DNA of 64,000 bases from Flavisphingomonas formosensis (GCF_009755815.1 NZ_WRPK01000007.1:186001-250000); one strand, 5' to 3'; positions 36,566 to 45,810 are shown, numbered from the stretch's first letter. The notes: generated by a model from the sequence alone, not told the origin. A program made the numbers and translations.

Positions 36566-36823
36566 GTCGTCTTCCCTTGTGCTGGAGCGGGGAGGACGGG
36601 ACCTTGTCTGGCGTGGCCCCGTCCGTTCCCGGCGGGGCCCTTTGGCGCTATGTCGTCGGGATCACCGCGCGCGCCAAAGAACGTCCGCCGGAGCGGGCGT
36701 TTTGGTAATAATGCGCGTGACGATCGGCTGAGACATCGCGCAGCCGCCTAGGTGCCCTGCGCGCGCAAGTCAACATCTTCGTGGCGGCCTTGCCAGCGGT
36801 GGCGGTTCGTACGAAGCAGGGCC

Positions 36824-37231
36824 ATGGCCGCCCGCGACGACAAGCCGATCATCCTGTTCGACGGGCTTTGCGTGCTCTGCTCGGCCAACGCCCGGTTCGT
36901 GCTGCGCCACGATCGCGCGCGGCGCTTCCTGCTGGCTCCGATTCAGGGCGAGGTGGGCGCCGCACTGTTCCGCCGGCATGGCATCGATCCCGAGGATCCG
37001 GATACGATCATCCTGGTCACCGGCGAAGACATGCTGCGCGACAGCGATGCCGTTCTGGCCATCTATGCCGGCCTCGGCTGGCCGTGGAAAACCGCCAGCC
37101 TGCTCCGCCTCGTGCCGCGCGCGCTGCGCGACCCGGTCTATCGGCTGATCGCGCGCAACCGCTACCGCCTGTTCGGCCGGCTGGAGAGTTGCTGGCTGCC
37201 CCGCCCCGAAGATCGCGACCGCCTGCTCTGA
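36824..37231 (+). CDS. DCC family thiol-disulfide oxidoreductase-like protein
   Basis: The protein has 135 aa from ATG 36824. The diagnostic DGLCVLCSANARFVLRHD at about residues 13-30 holds the DxxCxxC motif (DUF393/DCC). The family is predicted to be redox-active; substrates are unknown. RNRYRLFGRLESCWLP near the end is also family-like. It is not obviously linked to the catabolic run beginning at 37297. Confidence 0.88.
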   Translation: MAARDDKPIILFDGLCVLCSANARFVLRHDRARRFLLAPIQGEVGAALFRRHGIDPEDPDTIILVTGEDMLRDSDAVLAIYAGLGWPWKTASLLRLVPRALRDPVYRLIARNRYRLFGRLESCWLPRPEDRDRLL

Positions 37232-37240
37232 CGCTTGTTT

Positions 37241-37278
37241 TTTCAGAACAGTGATGCAATAATGCACTAACGTTCTGA
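37241..37278. promoter_or_regulatory. Palindromic operator upstream of the P450 operon
   Basis: TCAGAAC (37243-37249) and GTTCTGA (37272-37278) are the outer parts of a 36-bp dyad whose 16-base arms match at 12 positions. TTTCAGAACAGTGA at 37241-37254 recurs, inverted, at 43848-43861 with one mismatch. It lies 19 bp upstream of the SnoaL-like gene. The TetR protein encoded at 40224 is the natural candidate to bind it. Confidence 0.6.
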
Positions 37279-37296
37279 TAAATAGGGGGCGAGGAG

Positions 37297-37773
37297 ATGG
37301 ATGCGGCGTCTTTGCAGGACGCGCTACGCGCGCTGATCGACCAGGCGGCGATCGAGACCCTACTCAAGCGCTATGCCCGCGCGCTCGACGAACGGGCTTT
37401 CGATGCATTGGACGCAGTGTTCACGCCGGACGCGCAGCTCGATTACACATGTGCGGGCGGGATCGCGGGGGCCTATCCGGAGGTGAAGGCCTGGCTGGCG
37501 GAGGTGCTGACGCCGATCGCCGAGATGCAGCATTTCACGACCAATGTGGAAGTGGAGCTGGATGGCGATCGCGCCGCCGGCAAGAGCTATACGATCAACG
37601 TCAACGGCATGCGGACCGCCACGGGCGAGGTGAAGCACATGGTGGTCGGTGCGCAATATATCGACCGGCTGGTGCGCACCCCGGCAGGCTGGCGCATTGC
37701 CGAGCGGCGCGAGGAGCGCTTCACCGTGCTCGGCCATCGCTTCGGCCCCGAAGACCTCGCCGTCGCCTCATGA
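37297..37773 (+). CDS. SnoaL-like / NTF2-fold protein
   Basis: The protein has 158 aa with a SnoaL_4-type NTF2 fold. It begins LIDQAAIETLLKRYARALDERAFDALDAVF, typical of this group of small cone-shaped domains that act as dehydratases, isomerases or hydroxylation partners. TPDAQLDY and HFTTNVEVELDGD continue the fold. It is the first gene of a run coupled by 4-base overlaps to the P450 and following genes, so it probably acts on the same substrate. Confidence 0.85.
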   Translation: MDAASLQDALRALIDQAAIETLLKRYARALDERAFDALDAVFTPDAQLDYTCAGGIAGAYPEVKAWLAEVLTPIAEMQHFTTNVEVELDGDRAAGKSYTINVNGMRTATGEVKHMVVGAQYIDRLVRTPAGWRIAERREERFTVLGHRFGPEDLAVAS

Positions 37774-38978
37774 CCATGACGAGCCCCGAGCCGCTAGCCG
37801 CGGCACGCGACTATGATCCGTTCATGCCGCTCGTGATCGAAGGCGATCCCACGTCGCTCTATGCGCAGTTGCGCCGCGAGACGCCGCGGCTGTTCCTCGA
37901 GCGCTACAACGCGTGGTTCTTCTCCAGCTTCGAAGACATTTGGACGCTCTCCAAGCTGCCCGGCCTTTCGGTGGCCGGCGGCATTACCCCATCCCAGCTA
38001 CTGCTCGGCGCGCCGGCCAATCCGTTCATGGTCAGCCAGATGGATCCGCCGGATCACCGGCTGTATCGCGGCGCGCTCAATCCGCTGTTCACCGCCAGCG
38101 CCGCGCGCGGGCTGGAGCAGGCGGCGCGGCATGAGGCGCGCGAGCGGATCGCCGCGATCCGCGCCGCGGGCGGCGGCGACCTGCTGATGGGTTATGCCGG
38201 GCCGATCGCGGTCGCGGTCGGCTGCTGGCTCAGCGGCCTGCCGCGCGAAGACCTGCCACAGCTGATGCGCTGGACCAACAAATTCTTCCATCGCGATCCC
38301 GATCGACCGGGCGATACCGCGGTGGGAGCCGAGGCAGGCGTCGAGTTCATCGCCTATATCGGTGAGATACTACGCGACATACGGGCCGGCCGGAGGGAAG
38401 CGACCGGCGCCTTCGCCGCGCTGATCGAGCGGCAGCGCGCGGATCCCGCGATCAGCGACGATCATCTGATCTTCATCGTGCTGAACCTGCAGATCGGCGC
38501 GGGCGATACCGTGCCGAAGAGCATCAGCGCGGCCTTCCATCGCCTGTGGGAAAATCCGCAGGAGCGGGCGAAGCTGGCCGCCGATCCGGCGCTGGCCCAG
38601 GCGGCGTTCCTGGAAGCGGTACGGCTCGACATGCCGACGCAGATGCAGGGGCGTACCGCCACAGAGGCCATCGCCTATGACGGCATCGTCATCCAGCCCG
38701 GGCAGAAGACGATGCTGATGTTCGCCGCGGCCAATCGCGATCCCGCCGAGTTCGACGCGCCCGATGCCTATCGTATCGATCGCGGCAACCGGCGGACGAT
38801 GGGCTTCGGCAACGGCATCCATCGTTGCCTCGGCGTGCATGTCGCCGGCATGGAGGGAATGGTCGCGATCGAGGAGGCGATGGCGGCGCTGCCGCCCTAT
38901 ACGGTCGATCTCGCCGCATCGCGCACGCACAAGACCGAATATGTGAAGGGCTGGGCCAATCTGATGGTCACGCTGTGA
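37770..38978 (+). CDS. Cytochrome P450
   Basis: The protein has 402 aa from ATG 37770, overlapping the SnoaL-like stop. The heme-binding loop FGNGIHRCLG has Cys353. The I-helix shows NLQIGAGDTVPKS in place of the usual AGxxT, and FLEAVRLDMPTQMQGRTA is the ExxR region (EAVR). It is a soluble bacterial class I-type P450; the ferredoxin and reductase partners are not nearby. The substrate is probably a hydrophobic compound processed by the cluster. Confidence 0.92.
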   Translation: MTMTSPEPLAAARDYDPFMPLVIEGDPTSLYAQLRRETPRLFLERYNAWFFSSFEDIWTLSKLPGLSVAGGITPSQLLLGAPANPFMVSQMDPPDHRLYRGALNPLFTASAARGLEQAARHEARERIAAIRAAGGGDLLMGYAGPIAVAVGCWLSGLPREDLPQLMRWTNKFFHRDPDRPGDTAVGAEAGVEFIAYIGEILRDIRAGRREATGAFAALIERQRADPAISDDHLIFIVLNLQIGAGDTVPKSISAAFHRLWENPQERAKLAADPALAQAAFLEAVRLDMPTQMQGRTATEAIAYDGIVIQPGQKTMLMFAAANRDPAEFDAPDAYRIDRGNRRTMGFGNGIHRCLGVHVAGMEGMVAIEEAMAALPPYTVDLAASRTHKTEYVKGWANLMVTL

Positions 38979-39418
38979 TGGAGGGCGGCATGGAGGGGAC
39001 GAAGGCGCGGCGCACGATCACCGGGGCGATGGGATTAAGTATCCTCAATCGGGTGTTCGAACAGGCCAGCGCCGACGGCAAGGCGGTGTTCGTCGCGGTG
39101 GTCGACGGCACGGGCGCTCTGATCGGGCTCGCGGCGCATGAGGATGCGCCGCCGATCTGCCGTAAGATCGCACAGGACAAGGCGTGGACGGCCTTTGCGT
39201 CGCGCCGCAGGACATCGGCATGGAAAGCCTATGTGATGTCCTCCCCGGAGGAGGAGCGGCATCTGATGCTGTCCCAGCCGGGATACATCGCCGCATCGGG
39301 CGGCACGCCGATCCTGATCGACGGGATGGTGGCGGGCGCCGTGGGCGTTTCGGGGGCCGGGCAGCAGGAGGACGAGGATCTCGCGGATCTGGGCGCCGCG
39401 CTGGCGAGCGCGGTGTGA
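38978..39418 (+). CDS. GlcG/HbpS family protein
   Basis: The protein has 146 aa from ATG 38978 (sharing one base with the P450 stop); ATG 38990 is an alternative. It has the GlcG/HbpS (DUF336) pattern: AVFVAVVDGTGALIGLAAHEDAP, QDKAWTAFASRRRTS, then GGTPILIDGMVAGAVGVSGAGQQEDEDLA. Members include heme-binding proteins and accessory proteins of catabolic operons. Its place next to a P450 makes a role with heme or the same substrate plausible. Confidence 0.88.
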   Translation: MEGGMEGTKARRTITGAMGLSILNRVFEQASADGKAVFVAVVDGTGALIGLAAHEDAPPICRKIAQDKAWTAFASRRRTSAWKAYVMSSPEEERHLMLSQPGYIAASGGTPILIDGMVAGAVGVSGAGQQEDEDLADLGAALASAV

Positions 39419-40158
39419 CCCGCCTTTCGCTCCAGCTGCCCGCTGTGCCGGGAGCGGCGGATCCGGACCCGCTGGCCTGGCTGCTGGCGGCGATGCGGAC
39501 CGGCCGTCCGCCCTTTCGTCACTGCGCGCTGGATGCGGGTTTCGCAGGAACGGGGGCGATCCGGCTGGGCGCCGGCGACGCGTGGCTGGAGATCGTACCG
39601 GCAGCGGAGCGTTCGGCGTCGTCCGCCGCGACGGTACCGATCGTGCCGGGCCTTGCGCTGACGCCGCCGGACCCGGAGTCGCTGATCGACTGCCTGACCG
39701 CCCGTGCGGAGGCGATCGACCATGTCGGCATCAGCCTGTCGCAGCGCGATCTCGACGGCGCGGCCTGGGAGGATTTCATCGCCCGGCTCGCAGCTTTCCT
39801 GCCGGCGTGGCGGCTCGAGATCGGATCGGCGAACGACATCGTGATGATCGTCTGCGAGGGCGCGGAGGGGGAGCGTGCGGCGGCGATCGAGCTGGTTCAC
39901 GATCGGACCGCGCCGTTCAGCAGCGTGCATCTCTGCCTGGCTATGGGATGCGATCGGGCGGAGCTCGAGGCGCGCTTGCCGCCGCCGCTGGGCGGGGCGA
40001 AGCCGGGGGACGAGCCCTTTTTCCGATCGGTGGCGCTGCCGCCGTCGCTTGCCGTTCCAGCCTATCTCGACCTGGCGTTTAGCGACGGAGAGATGACGCC
40101 CTGGCCGGCGATCGTGCGGGCGATGGGCAAGCGGATCGGCCGCGCCGCGCCGCGATGA
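39415..40158 (+). CDS. Unknown protein coupled to the P450 operon
   Basis: The protein has 247 aa from GTG 39415, overlapping the preceding stop (GTGA). It is soluble and shows no motif I recognise: DPLAWLLAAMRTGRPPFRHCAL near the start, VGISLSQRDLDGAAWEDFIARLAAFLPAW in the middle and FFRSVALPPSLAVPAYLDLAFSDGEM near the end. Tight coupling to the P450 and HbpS-like genes implies a shared task. It has no signal peptide or membrane segment. Confidence 0.7.
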   Translation: MTRLSLQLPAVPGAADPDPLAWLLAAMRTGRPPFRHCALDAGFAGTGAIRLGAGDAWLEIVPAAERSASSAATVPIVPGLALTPPDPESLIDCLTARAEAIDHVGISLSQRDLDGAAWEDFIARLAAFLPAWRLEIGSANDIVMIVCEGAEGERAAAIELVHDRTAPFSSVHLCLAMGCDRAELEARLPPPLGGAKPGDEPFFRSVALPPSLAVPAYLDLAFSDGEMTPWPAIVRAMGKRIGRAAPR

Positions 40159-40223
40159 CGCTTCTGCGCGGCCGAAAAGCCCTTTAAGGCACGGGCGAAC
40201 GATCGAGCAGGACTGAGGCAGCG

Positions 40224-40931
40224 ATGGCTGGAGTACGCGAGAAGGGCAAGGCGCGGCGTAAGCAGCAGATCATCCAGGCGGCGAAATCCCTGCTGGCGAG
40301 CGGCGGTATCGACGCCCTCTCCACCCGACGGCTGGCCGAGGAAGCCGAGCTCAGCGTCCACACCCTCTACGCGCTGGTCGGTAGCAAGGATCAGATCCTC
40401 GAAGCCGTCATGGCCGACAATCACGAGCGGGTGGCCGACGATCTCGCGCGCATCGACGATCATGAGGCGATCGAGAAGCTGTTTGCGATCGTGGAATCCA
40501 CCTATCGCATCATTTCCGAGGACAGCGCGGCGCAGAAGCCGATCATGCGCATGCTGATGACCCGCTATTATGAGGGCAATCTGAACCCCAATCCCTGGTG
40601 GCTGATGGCGCAGGAGAAGGGATGGATGGAGCGTGCCATCACCGAGGCGATCGCGCGCGGCCAACTGGACGCCGATTTCCCTGCGGGCCTGATCGCGGAC
40701 ATGCTGACCAAAATCTATATGGCGAATTTGCGCGACTATCTGTTCGACCAGGCGACGCTGGACCAGTTCCGCTCTGCGACCCGCTTCGAATTCTGGTTCT
40801 GCCTCGCCAATATCGCGGCGGCGGGCCATCGCACCGATTTCCTGGCACATGCCCAGGCGGAAGCGAAGATGATGGGGGAGATGGGGAAAGCCGCGCATGC
40901 CGAGGCGCCCCCACCCGCACGAGACGGATGA
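40224..40931 (+). CDS. TetR family regulator
   Basis: The protein has 235 aa. The N-terminal HTH domain (about residues 10-60) reads IIQAAKSLLASGGIDALSTRRLAEEAELSVHTLYALVGSK. The rest is the variable ligand-binding helical domain. It is the last gene of the run beginning at 37297, with a 65-nt gap. It is the likely regulator of this operon and, through the shared TCAC(C/T)GTTCTGAAA site, of the CoA ligase/SDR pair. Confidence 0.9.
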   Translation: MAGVREKGKARRKQQIIQAAKSLLASGGIDALSTRRLAEEAELSVHTLYALVGSKDQILEAVMADNHERVADDLARIDDHEAIEKLFAIVESTYRIISEDSAAQKPIMRMLMTRYYEGNLNPNPWWLMAQEKGWMERAITEAIARGQLDADFPAGLIADMLTKIYMANLRDYLFDQATLDQFRSATRFEFWFCLANIAAAGHRTDFLAHAQAEAKMMGEMGKAAHAEAPPPARDG

Positions 40932-40967
40932 GGGCGCCGGCGGTGGTACGACAGGGCCGCTTGCCGG

Positions 40968-42059
40968 TCAGCTCTGATAGGCCGGCCGGAAGGTGAAGCG
41001 AGACGCCAGCTTGCCAGGGCGGGACATGGCCCGCTCGGTGCGGCGCTGGGCGGCCGGCTCGGGCTTGGCGGCGGGCATGTCCGGCGCCGCGGGCTGAGCG
41101 GTCGCCATGCTTTCGCGCTGGTCGAAGAAAGCGGCTCGCTTCAGCCGGCGGCGCAGCGACAGCGACGGATTGTCCGGCGTCGGTCCCGCATAGGCGGCCT
41201 GAACGTGACGGCCGAAACGCGAGAGATCAAAGCCCTGCGGCATGTTCTGGGTGGGGGTGGCCGCAGCGCGGTCCTGCTCACTGCGCGCGACGGCGGGTGC
41301 CTCCGGCGCAATCGCGGGGGCCATGACCGGGACCGGCGTCGGCGCGGCGGCAGGCTCGCGCGGGGCGGGCGCCATCACCGGTTCCGAAACGGGTTCATAG
41401 GCGGTCTCCAGCGCGTCCTCTTCCTCGTTCCGGCCCTTGCGGCGGCCGATCGCGAAGGCGCCACCGATCAGGGCGAGCAGGCCGACACCGGCCGCGCCGG
41501 CAATCGGCATGTCGTCATTCTGCGCGGTGCTTCGTGCGGTCGGCGCCGGAGCGGGCGTTGGTGTCGCTGCGGCGGTGGGCGCGACAGTCGCTGCCGGCGG
41601 AGCCGCCTCTGCGCGGCTGCGGACCGGGGCGGGCGTCGCCGAGGCCACTACCTTCGGCGCAGGGGCAGACGCCTTGGGCGTGGCCTCGGCGCTGCGCGAC
41701 GAAACCGGGCGGGAAGCAGTGGCGCGCGCCGACTGAGCCGTCCGGCCGGTCGCCGCGGCCTGGTCGGCGCCGCCAGCGGAGGCCGGTGCGTTGGTCGCCG
41801 CGCTATCTGCCGCCATGTCCGGTACGGTCACGCTCGACAGGCCGGACGGCTGACTGGCGGGCGTCGCCGCCTGGGGAGCCGGCGCGGCGGACGGCAGGCT
41901 CGGGGCCGAGGCGGCGACCGGCGGCGGTGCGTCGATGACCGGAGGCGCGGTGGTCGTCGCGGCAGGATCGGCCTGCGCGAACAGCGGCGTGGACGAAAAA
42001 GCGATGGCCGCGGCAATTGCGGTCATGGCGGGGCGGAGCGGGGTCTGTGCGTTGCTCAT
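40968..42059 (-). CDS. Exported or membrane Ala/Pro-rich protein, unknown
   Basis: The protein has 363 aa from ATG 42059, with a signal peptide (ending STPLFAQ, about residue 29). A long Ala/Pro/Thr/Ser-rich low-complexity region (about 30-170) is followed by one membrane helix (PIAGAAGVGLLALIGGAFAIG) and a charged tail rich in Arg. The C-terminal 100 residues (FDLSRFGRHVQAAYAGPTPDNPSLSLRRRLKRAAFF) look structured and conserved in type. No known family. It separates the P450 run from the CoA ligase gene. Confidence 0.7.
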   Translation of the reverse strand: MSNAQTPLRPAMTAIAAAIAFSSTPLFAQADPAATTTAPPVIDAPPPVAASAPSLPSAAPAPQAATPASQPSGLSSVTVPDMAADSAATNAPASAGGADQAAATGRTAQSARATASRPVSSRSAEATPKASAPAPKVVASATPAPVRSRAEAAPPAATVAPTAAATPTPAPAPTARSTAQNDDMPIAGAAGVGLLALIGGAFAIGRRKGRNEEEDALETAYEPVSEPVMAPAPREPAAAPTPVPVMAPAIAPEAPAVARSEQDRAAATPTQNMPQGFDLSRFGRHVQAAYAGPTPDNPSLSLRRRLKRAAFFDQRESMATAQPAAPDMPAAKPEPAAQRRTERAMSRPGKLASRFTFRPAYQS

Positions 42060-42193
42060 GCGCAACCAACCCTCATCCAGCTCAGTTCGTCGCATCTTAT
42101 CCGCTAAAATGCCTCGATCCGTCGGTGAATTGAGGGAAGAGCTCATCCATGTGCTGTTAAATAGAGACTTTGTAATCTGAGGTTAAGCTTCGG

Positions 42194-43795
42194 CTACTCT
42201 GCTGCAGTGCGCAATTCCGCGCGCCGGATCTTGCCGGTTGCTGTCTTCGGAAGCGTTTCGACGAAATGGAAACTGGCAGGCATCTTGTGCCTGTCCGCGT
42301 CGGTATCGAAGCGGCGGCGCAGCTCCGTGACCAGGGCGTCGCACGCGGCATAGCCGGGGCGCAGCACGACGAAGGCGCGAATCGACTGGCCGAGCATCTC
42401 GTCCGGCTGGGCCACGGCGGCAGCTTCCATCACCGCCGGATGCTCGACCAGCAGGCTCTCCACCTCGAACGGGCCGATGCGGTGGCTGCCCGAGATGATG
42501 ACGTCGTCGGAGCGGCCGACGAACCAGAAATAGCCGTCACGATCGCGCCAGCCGCGATCGCCGGTGAGATACCAGTCGCCGCGCCGGGTGCGCGCGGTCG
42601 CTTCCTCATCCTGCCAATAGCGTAGGAACAGGCCGGGGGCGGGATAGCGCACGGCGATGTCGCCGGTCTCTCCCGGATCCAGCTCGTGCCCTTCGGCGTC
42701 GATGATGGCGACATGATAGCCGGGCAGCGGCAGGCCCATCGATCCCGGCCGCTCGGGCATGCCGGCGAGGTTGGCGATCAGCAGCCCTGCCTCGCTCTGG
42801 CCGTAGCCGTCGCGGATGGTGATGCCGGTTTCGGCCTTCCAGGCGCGGATCACCTCGGGATTCAGGGGCTCGCCCGCAGCGACGCACTCACGCAGGCGCG
42901 GCACGCGCAGGCCGGCAATGCCGTGCTTGACGAGCAGACGATATTGGGTCGGCGGCGCGCAGAAGACATCGGGCTCCAGCGCTTCGATGAGCGCGATCTG
43001 CTCGGCCGTGTCGAAGGCGCGATCGACGATCACCATCTCGGCACCGACCGACCAGGGGCCAAATGCCGCCTTCGCCCAGCCGGTGGTCGGCCAGAACCGA
43101 TCGTGCGGCCGGATACCGTGCCAGATCGAGGCCTGGCGCGTGCCCGTATAGGTGTAGCAATGATTGTGCAGCACCGCCTTAGGCCGGCCGGTGGTGCCGG
43201 ACGTGTAGAAGACGAGCGCGGGATCGCTCGCGCGGGTCGGCCGGCCCGGTGTCGGCGTCGCCTGGGCGAGCGCGGTGCGAAAGCCGGTCCAGCCGGGTCG
43301 GGCCGCGCCTTCCTCCTCGACCAGCAGGAAATGGCGCAGGCTCGGCAGCTCGATGCGTAGTGCATCAATATGCGCGGCGACGCCAGGCGTGGCGACGACG
43401 ACGGCCGCGCCGCTGTGCCTCACGCGGTGGGCGATGTCACTCGGGCCGAGCACCGCCATCGACGTCGGGATCGCGACCAGCCCGGCGGCGAGCGCACCGA
43501 CGGTGGCGATCTGCCACTCGGGAATGCGCGGCAGGATGACGATCACGCGCTCGCCCGGCGCAAGACCCAGTGCCTCGTAGAGACCGGCGCAGCGGTGGAT
43601 CGCGTCGCTCATCTGCGCATAGGTGATGCGCGTTTCGCCGCCCGCGGCGTCGCGATAGAGAGTGGCGGGCCGATCCGGATCGGCGGCGAAGCGATCGACC
43701 ACGTCGCGGGCGAAGTTGAAATCCTCCGGCACGTTCCAGACGAAGCCGTCGCGCAGCCGGCGATAGCGATCGAGCGCGTCTTCCAATTCCGTCAT
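42194..43795 (-). CDS. AMP-forming acyl/aryl-CoA ligase
   Basis: This enzyme activates a carboxylic acid to its CoA thioester via an acyl-adenylate. The protein has 533 aa from ATG 43795 (a longer frame to 43870 lacks support). Motifs seen: ATP loop FYTSGTTGRPKAVLHNH, GYGQSEAG, YLTGDRGWRD and the catalytic Lys segment PKTATGKIRR near the C-terminus. It most resembles medium-chain or aromatic acid CoA ligases. It is divergent from the SDR gene, and the region between them carries a half of the P450-operon operator, so it probably belongs to the same pathway. Confidence 0.9.
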   Translation of the reverse strand: MTELEDALDRYRRLRDGFVWNVPEDFNFARDVVDRFAADPDRPATLYRDAAGGETRITYAQMSDAIHRCAGLYEALGLAPGERVIVILPRIPEWQIATVGALAAGLVAIPTSMAVLGPSDIAHRVRHSGAAVVVATPGVAAHIDALRIELPSLRHFLLVEEEGAARPGWTGFRTALAQATPTPGRPTRASDPALVFYTSGTTGRPKAVLHNHCYTYTGTRQASIWHGIRPHDRFWPTTGWAKAAFGPWSVGAEMVIVDRAFDTAEQIALIEALEPDVFCAPPTQYRLLVKHGIAGLRVPRLRECVAAGEPLNPEVIRAWKAETGITIRDGYGQSEAGLLIANLAGMPERPGSMGLPLPGYHVAIIDAEGHELDPGETGDIAVRYPAPGLFLRYWQDEEATARTRRGDWYLTGDRGWRDRDGYFWFVGRSDDVIISGSHRIGPFEVESLLVEHPAVMEAAAVAQPDEMLGQSIRAFVVLRPGYAACDALVTELRRRFDTDADRHKMPASFHFVETLPKTATGKIRRAELRTAAE

Positions 43796-43847
43796 GCGCC
43801 CGTCCTGCCCAAGCTGATCCCGCCCGCCAACAGATGAAATAACTAGC

Positions 43848-43875
43848 TCACCGTTCTGAAACTTCAACACTGTTG
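43848..43875. promoter_or_regulatory. Shared operator half-site between CoA ligase and SDR
   Basis: TCACCGTTCTGAAA (43848-43861) matches, inverted, the site at 37241-37254 at 13 of 14 bases. A palindrome CAACA-C-TGTTG (43865-43875) follows. It lies 53 bp upstream of the ligase start and about 85 bp from the SDR start. Confidence 0.5.
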
Positions 43876-43947
43876 TAATTATTTCGAGGCTCGCTTAGGC
43901 TCTTCACCACTCAGGGAACCCGCACGAACGGGCGAAGAGGTGAGGGG

Positions 43948-44781
43948 ATGCGGATAGAGGCGGGCCAGGTGATGGCCGTCACCGGCGGCGGCAGCGGAAT
44001 CGGACGTGCGCTCGCGCTCGGCTGCGCGGCGCGCGGCATGGCGGTGGCGATCGCGGATATCGAAATCGGGACGGCGCAGGAGACCGCGCGGCTCGCCGAG
44101 GCGCACGGCGTGGCGACGTTGGTGCGGGAAGTGGACGTGAGCCGCGGCGATGCGATGCGGGCCTTTGCGGACTCCGTCTACGATCGTTTTGCGCGGTGCG
44201 ACCTTCTTTGCAACAATGCCGGCGTGCTGGTGCTCGGCCCGCTCGGCGATGCGCGGGCGAGCGACTGGCGCTGGGCGATGGATGTCAACCTGATGGGCCT
44301 CGTCCACGGCATCGAGGCGTTCGTGCCGCGAATGCGGGCGGCGCGGGCGGGGCATGTGCTCAATACCGTCTCGCTGCGCGGCATCGTGACGAGCGCGGGC
44401 TGCGGCGTCTATGCGGCTTCGAAATTCGCTGCGCTGGCGGTGAGCGAGACGTTGCGTATCGAGCTGGCGGCGGACCGCATCGGGGTGACCGCGCTGTGCC
44501 CCTGGTCGGTCGACACCGCGATCCTGGCGAGCGATCGCAACCGTCCGGGCGAGGGCGGGGGGCTCTCCGCCGAGGCGGTGCAGCGGCTGATCGACGCGGC
44601 GCCGGCGAACGACCTCACCATCGGTGCGGACGTCGTCGCCGCCGTCGCGATCGAGGCGGTGGAAGCGGACGAAGCCTATGCGATCACCCATCCGCGAGCC
44701 CGAGCCCTGATCGAGGACCGGTTCCACGCGATCGTCCGGTCGATCGAACGGGTGGCCGCGCGGCATCCCGAGCTGCCCTGA
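43948..44781 (+). CDS. Short-chain dehydrogenase/reductase
   Basis: The protein has 277 aa, a classical SDR. The nucleotide-binding TGGGSGIG lies at residues 12-19, NNAG near 91 and the catalytic YAASK with Tyr155 and Lys159. ADIEIG with Asp after the second strand suggests NAD(H) preference. The start follows a GAGGTGAGGGG ribosome site. The next gene (LLM oxidoreductase) starts 27 nt later on the same strand. It presumably oxidises an alcohol in the degradation pathway. Confidence 0.92.
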   Translation: MRIEAGQVMAVTGGGSGIGRALALGCAARGMAVAIADIEIGTAQETARLAEAHGVATLVREVDVSRGDAMRAFADSVYDRFARCDLLCNNAGVLVLGPLGDARASDWRWAMDVNLMGLVHGIEAFVPRMRAARAGHVLNTVSLRGIVTSAGCGVYAASKFAALAVSETLRIELAADRIGVTALCPWSVDTAILASDRNRPGEGGGLSAEAVQRLIDAAPANDLTIGADVVAAVAIEAVEADEAYAITHPRARALIEDRFHAIVRSIERVAARHPELP

Positions 44782-44807
44782 TTCCTCGAGCGAAAGACGC
44801 GCCCGCG

Positions 44808-45728
44808 ATGCCGAACCGAGTGACGATCAACCTCAACATACTGACCCTGGACCGGCTCTTCGGCGGCGATCTCGCCCGCTATGTCGATCAGGCGCGGGCG
44901 ATCGAGGATGCCGGCATCGACGGCATCGTGATGCCCGATCATGTCGTGTTCGGCGACGATGCGACCTATCCGTTCGGCGCCTGGACGGTCGCGCCATCGG
45001 ACAGCTGGCCGGAACCGATGGCGGTGCTGGCCGCCGTTGCCGGCGCGACCCGGCGGGTGGATCTCGTCACCAACGTGCTCATCGCCCCGCTGCGATCGGC
45101 AGTGCTGCTCGCCAAGCAGGTGGCGACGCTCTACGGCCTCTCCGGCGGGCGATTCCAGCTCGGCGTCGGCACGGGCTGGCAGGAGCAGGAATATGTGGCG
45201 AGCGGGCAGAGCTTCGCCGCGCGCGGCGACATGCTGTTCGATCAGATGCGAGCATGCCGCGCGCTGTGGCTCGAGCGGCCGGCGACGTTTCGGTCCGAGC
45301 ATGTCAATTTCGAGAAGATCTGGTGTTCGCCGGGCTTGCCGGGCAGCGCGGAACACTCGCCGCTGAAGCTCTGGTTCGGCTTTGCGCCGAGCGCGGCCAA
45401 CGCTCGCTATTTCGCCGAGTTCGATGCCGGATGGTCCTGCATCAAGCCGGATCCCGGCTTCATCGCGGAAGGTCGGGCCAGGCTGGAGGGCCTGTTGCGG
45501 GACCGCTACGGGATCACGAAGCGGTTGCGGGTGCGCGCCGCCCCCGCGATCCATTTCGATGCGTCCGGGGCAGTATCGATCGATCGTACGATCGATCATC
45601 TCCACGAATCGATCGAGGCGGGTGTGACCGACTTCGACGTTCCATTGATGTTTTACGTAAAAGAGGCCGATCGACTTCCCGAGTTTCTGAACAAGCTCGG
45701 CTCAATAAATCGGACTGTCGCCGAATAG
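44808..45728 (+). CDS. LLM class flavin/F420-dependent oxidoreductase
   Basis: The protein has 306 aa from ATG 44808. It is a TIM-barrel of the luciferase-like family: ARAIEDAGIDGIVMPDHVV, ATRRVDLVTNVLIAP, then LSGGRFQLGVGTGWQEQEY, which is the signature. Such enzymes use FMNH2 or F420; which one cannot be decided from the sequence. It sits between an SDR and a TonB receptor, which supports a role in the same catabolic route. Confidence 0.88.
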   Translation: MPNRVTINLNILTLDRLFGGDLARYVDQARAIEDAGIDGIVMPDHVVFGDDATYPFGAWTVAPSDSWPEPMAVLAAVAGATRRVDLVTNVLIAPLRSAVLLAKQVATLYGLSGGRFQLGVGTGWQEQEYVASGQSFAARGDMLFDQMRACRALWLERPATFRSEHVNFEKIWCSPGLPGSAEHSPLKLWFGFAPSAANARYFAEFDAGWSCIKPDPGFIAEGRARLEGLLRDRYGITKRLRVRAAPAIHFDASGAVSIDRTIDHLHESIEAGVTDFDVPLMFYVKEADRLPEFLNKLGSINRTVAE

Positions 45729-45810
45729 ACGATCTGATCGAGCGATAGCCCGGTGTGTTGGAAAGACGTTTCGAATCAACGAGCGTCGACAACTGATGGG
45801 GAGGGATATC

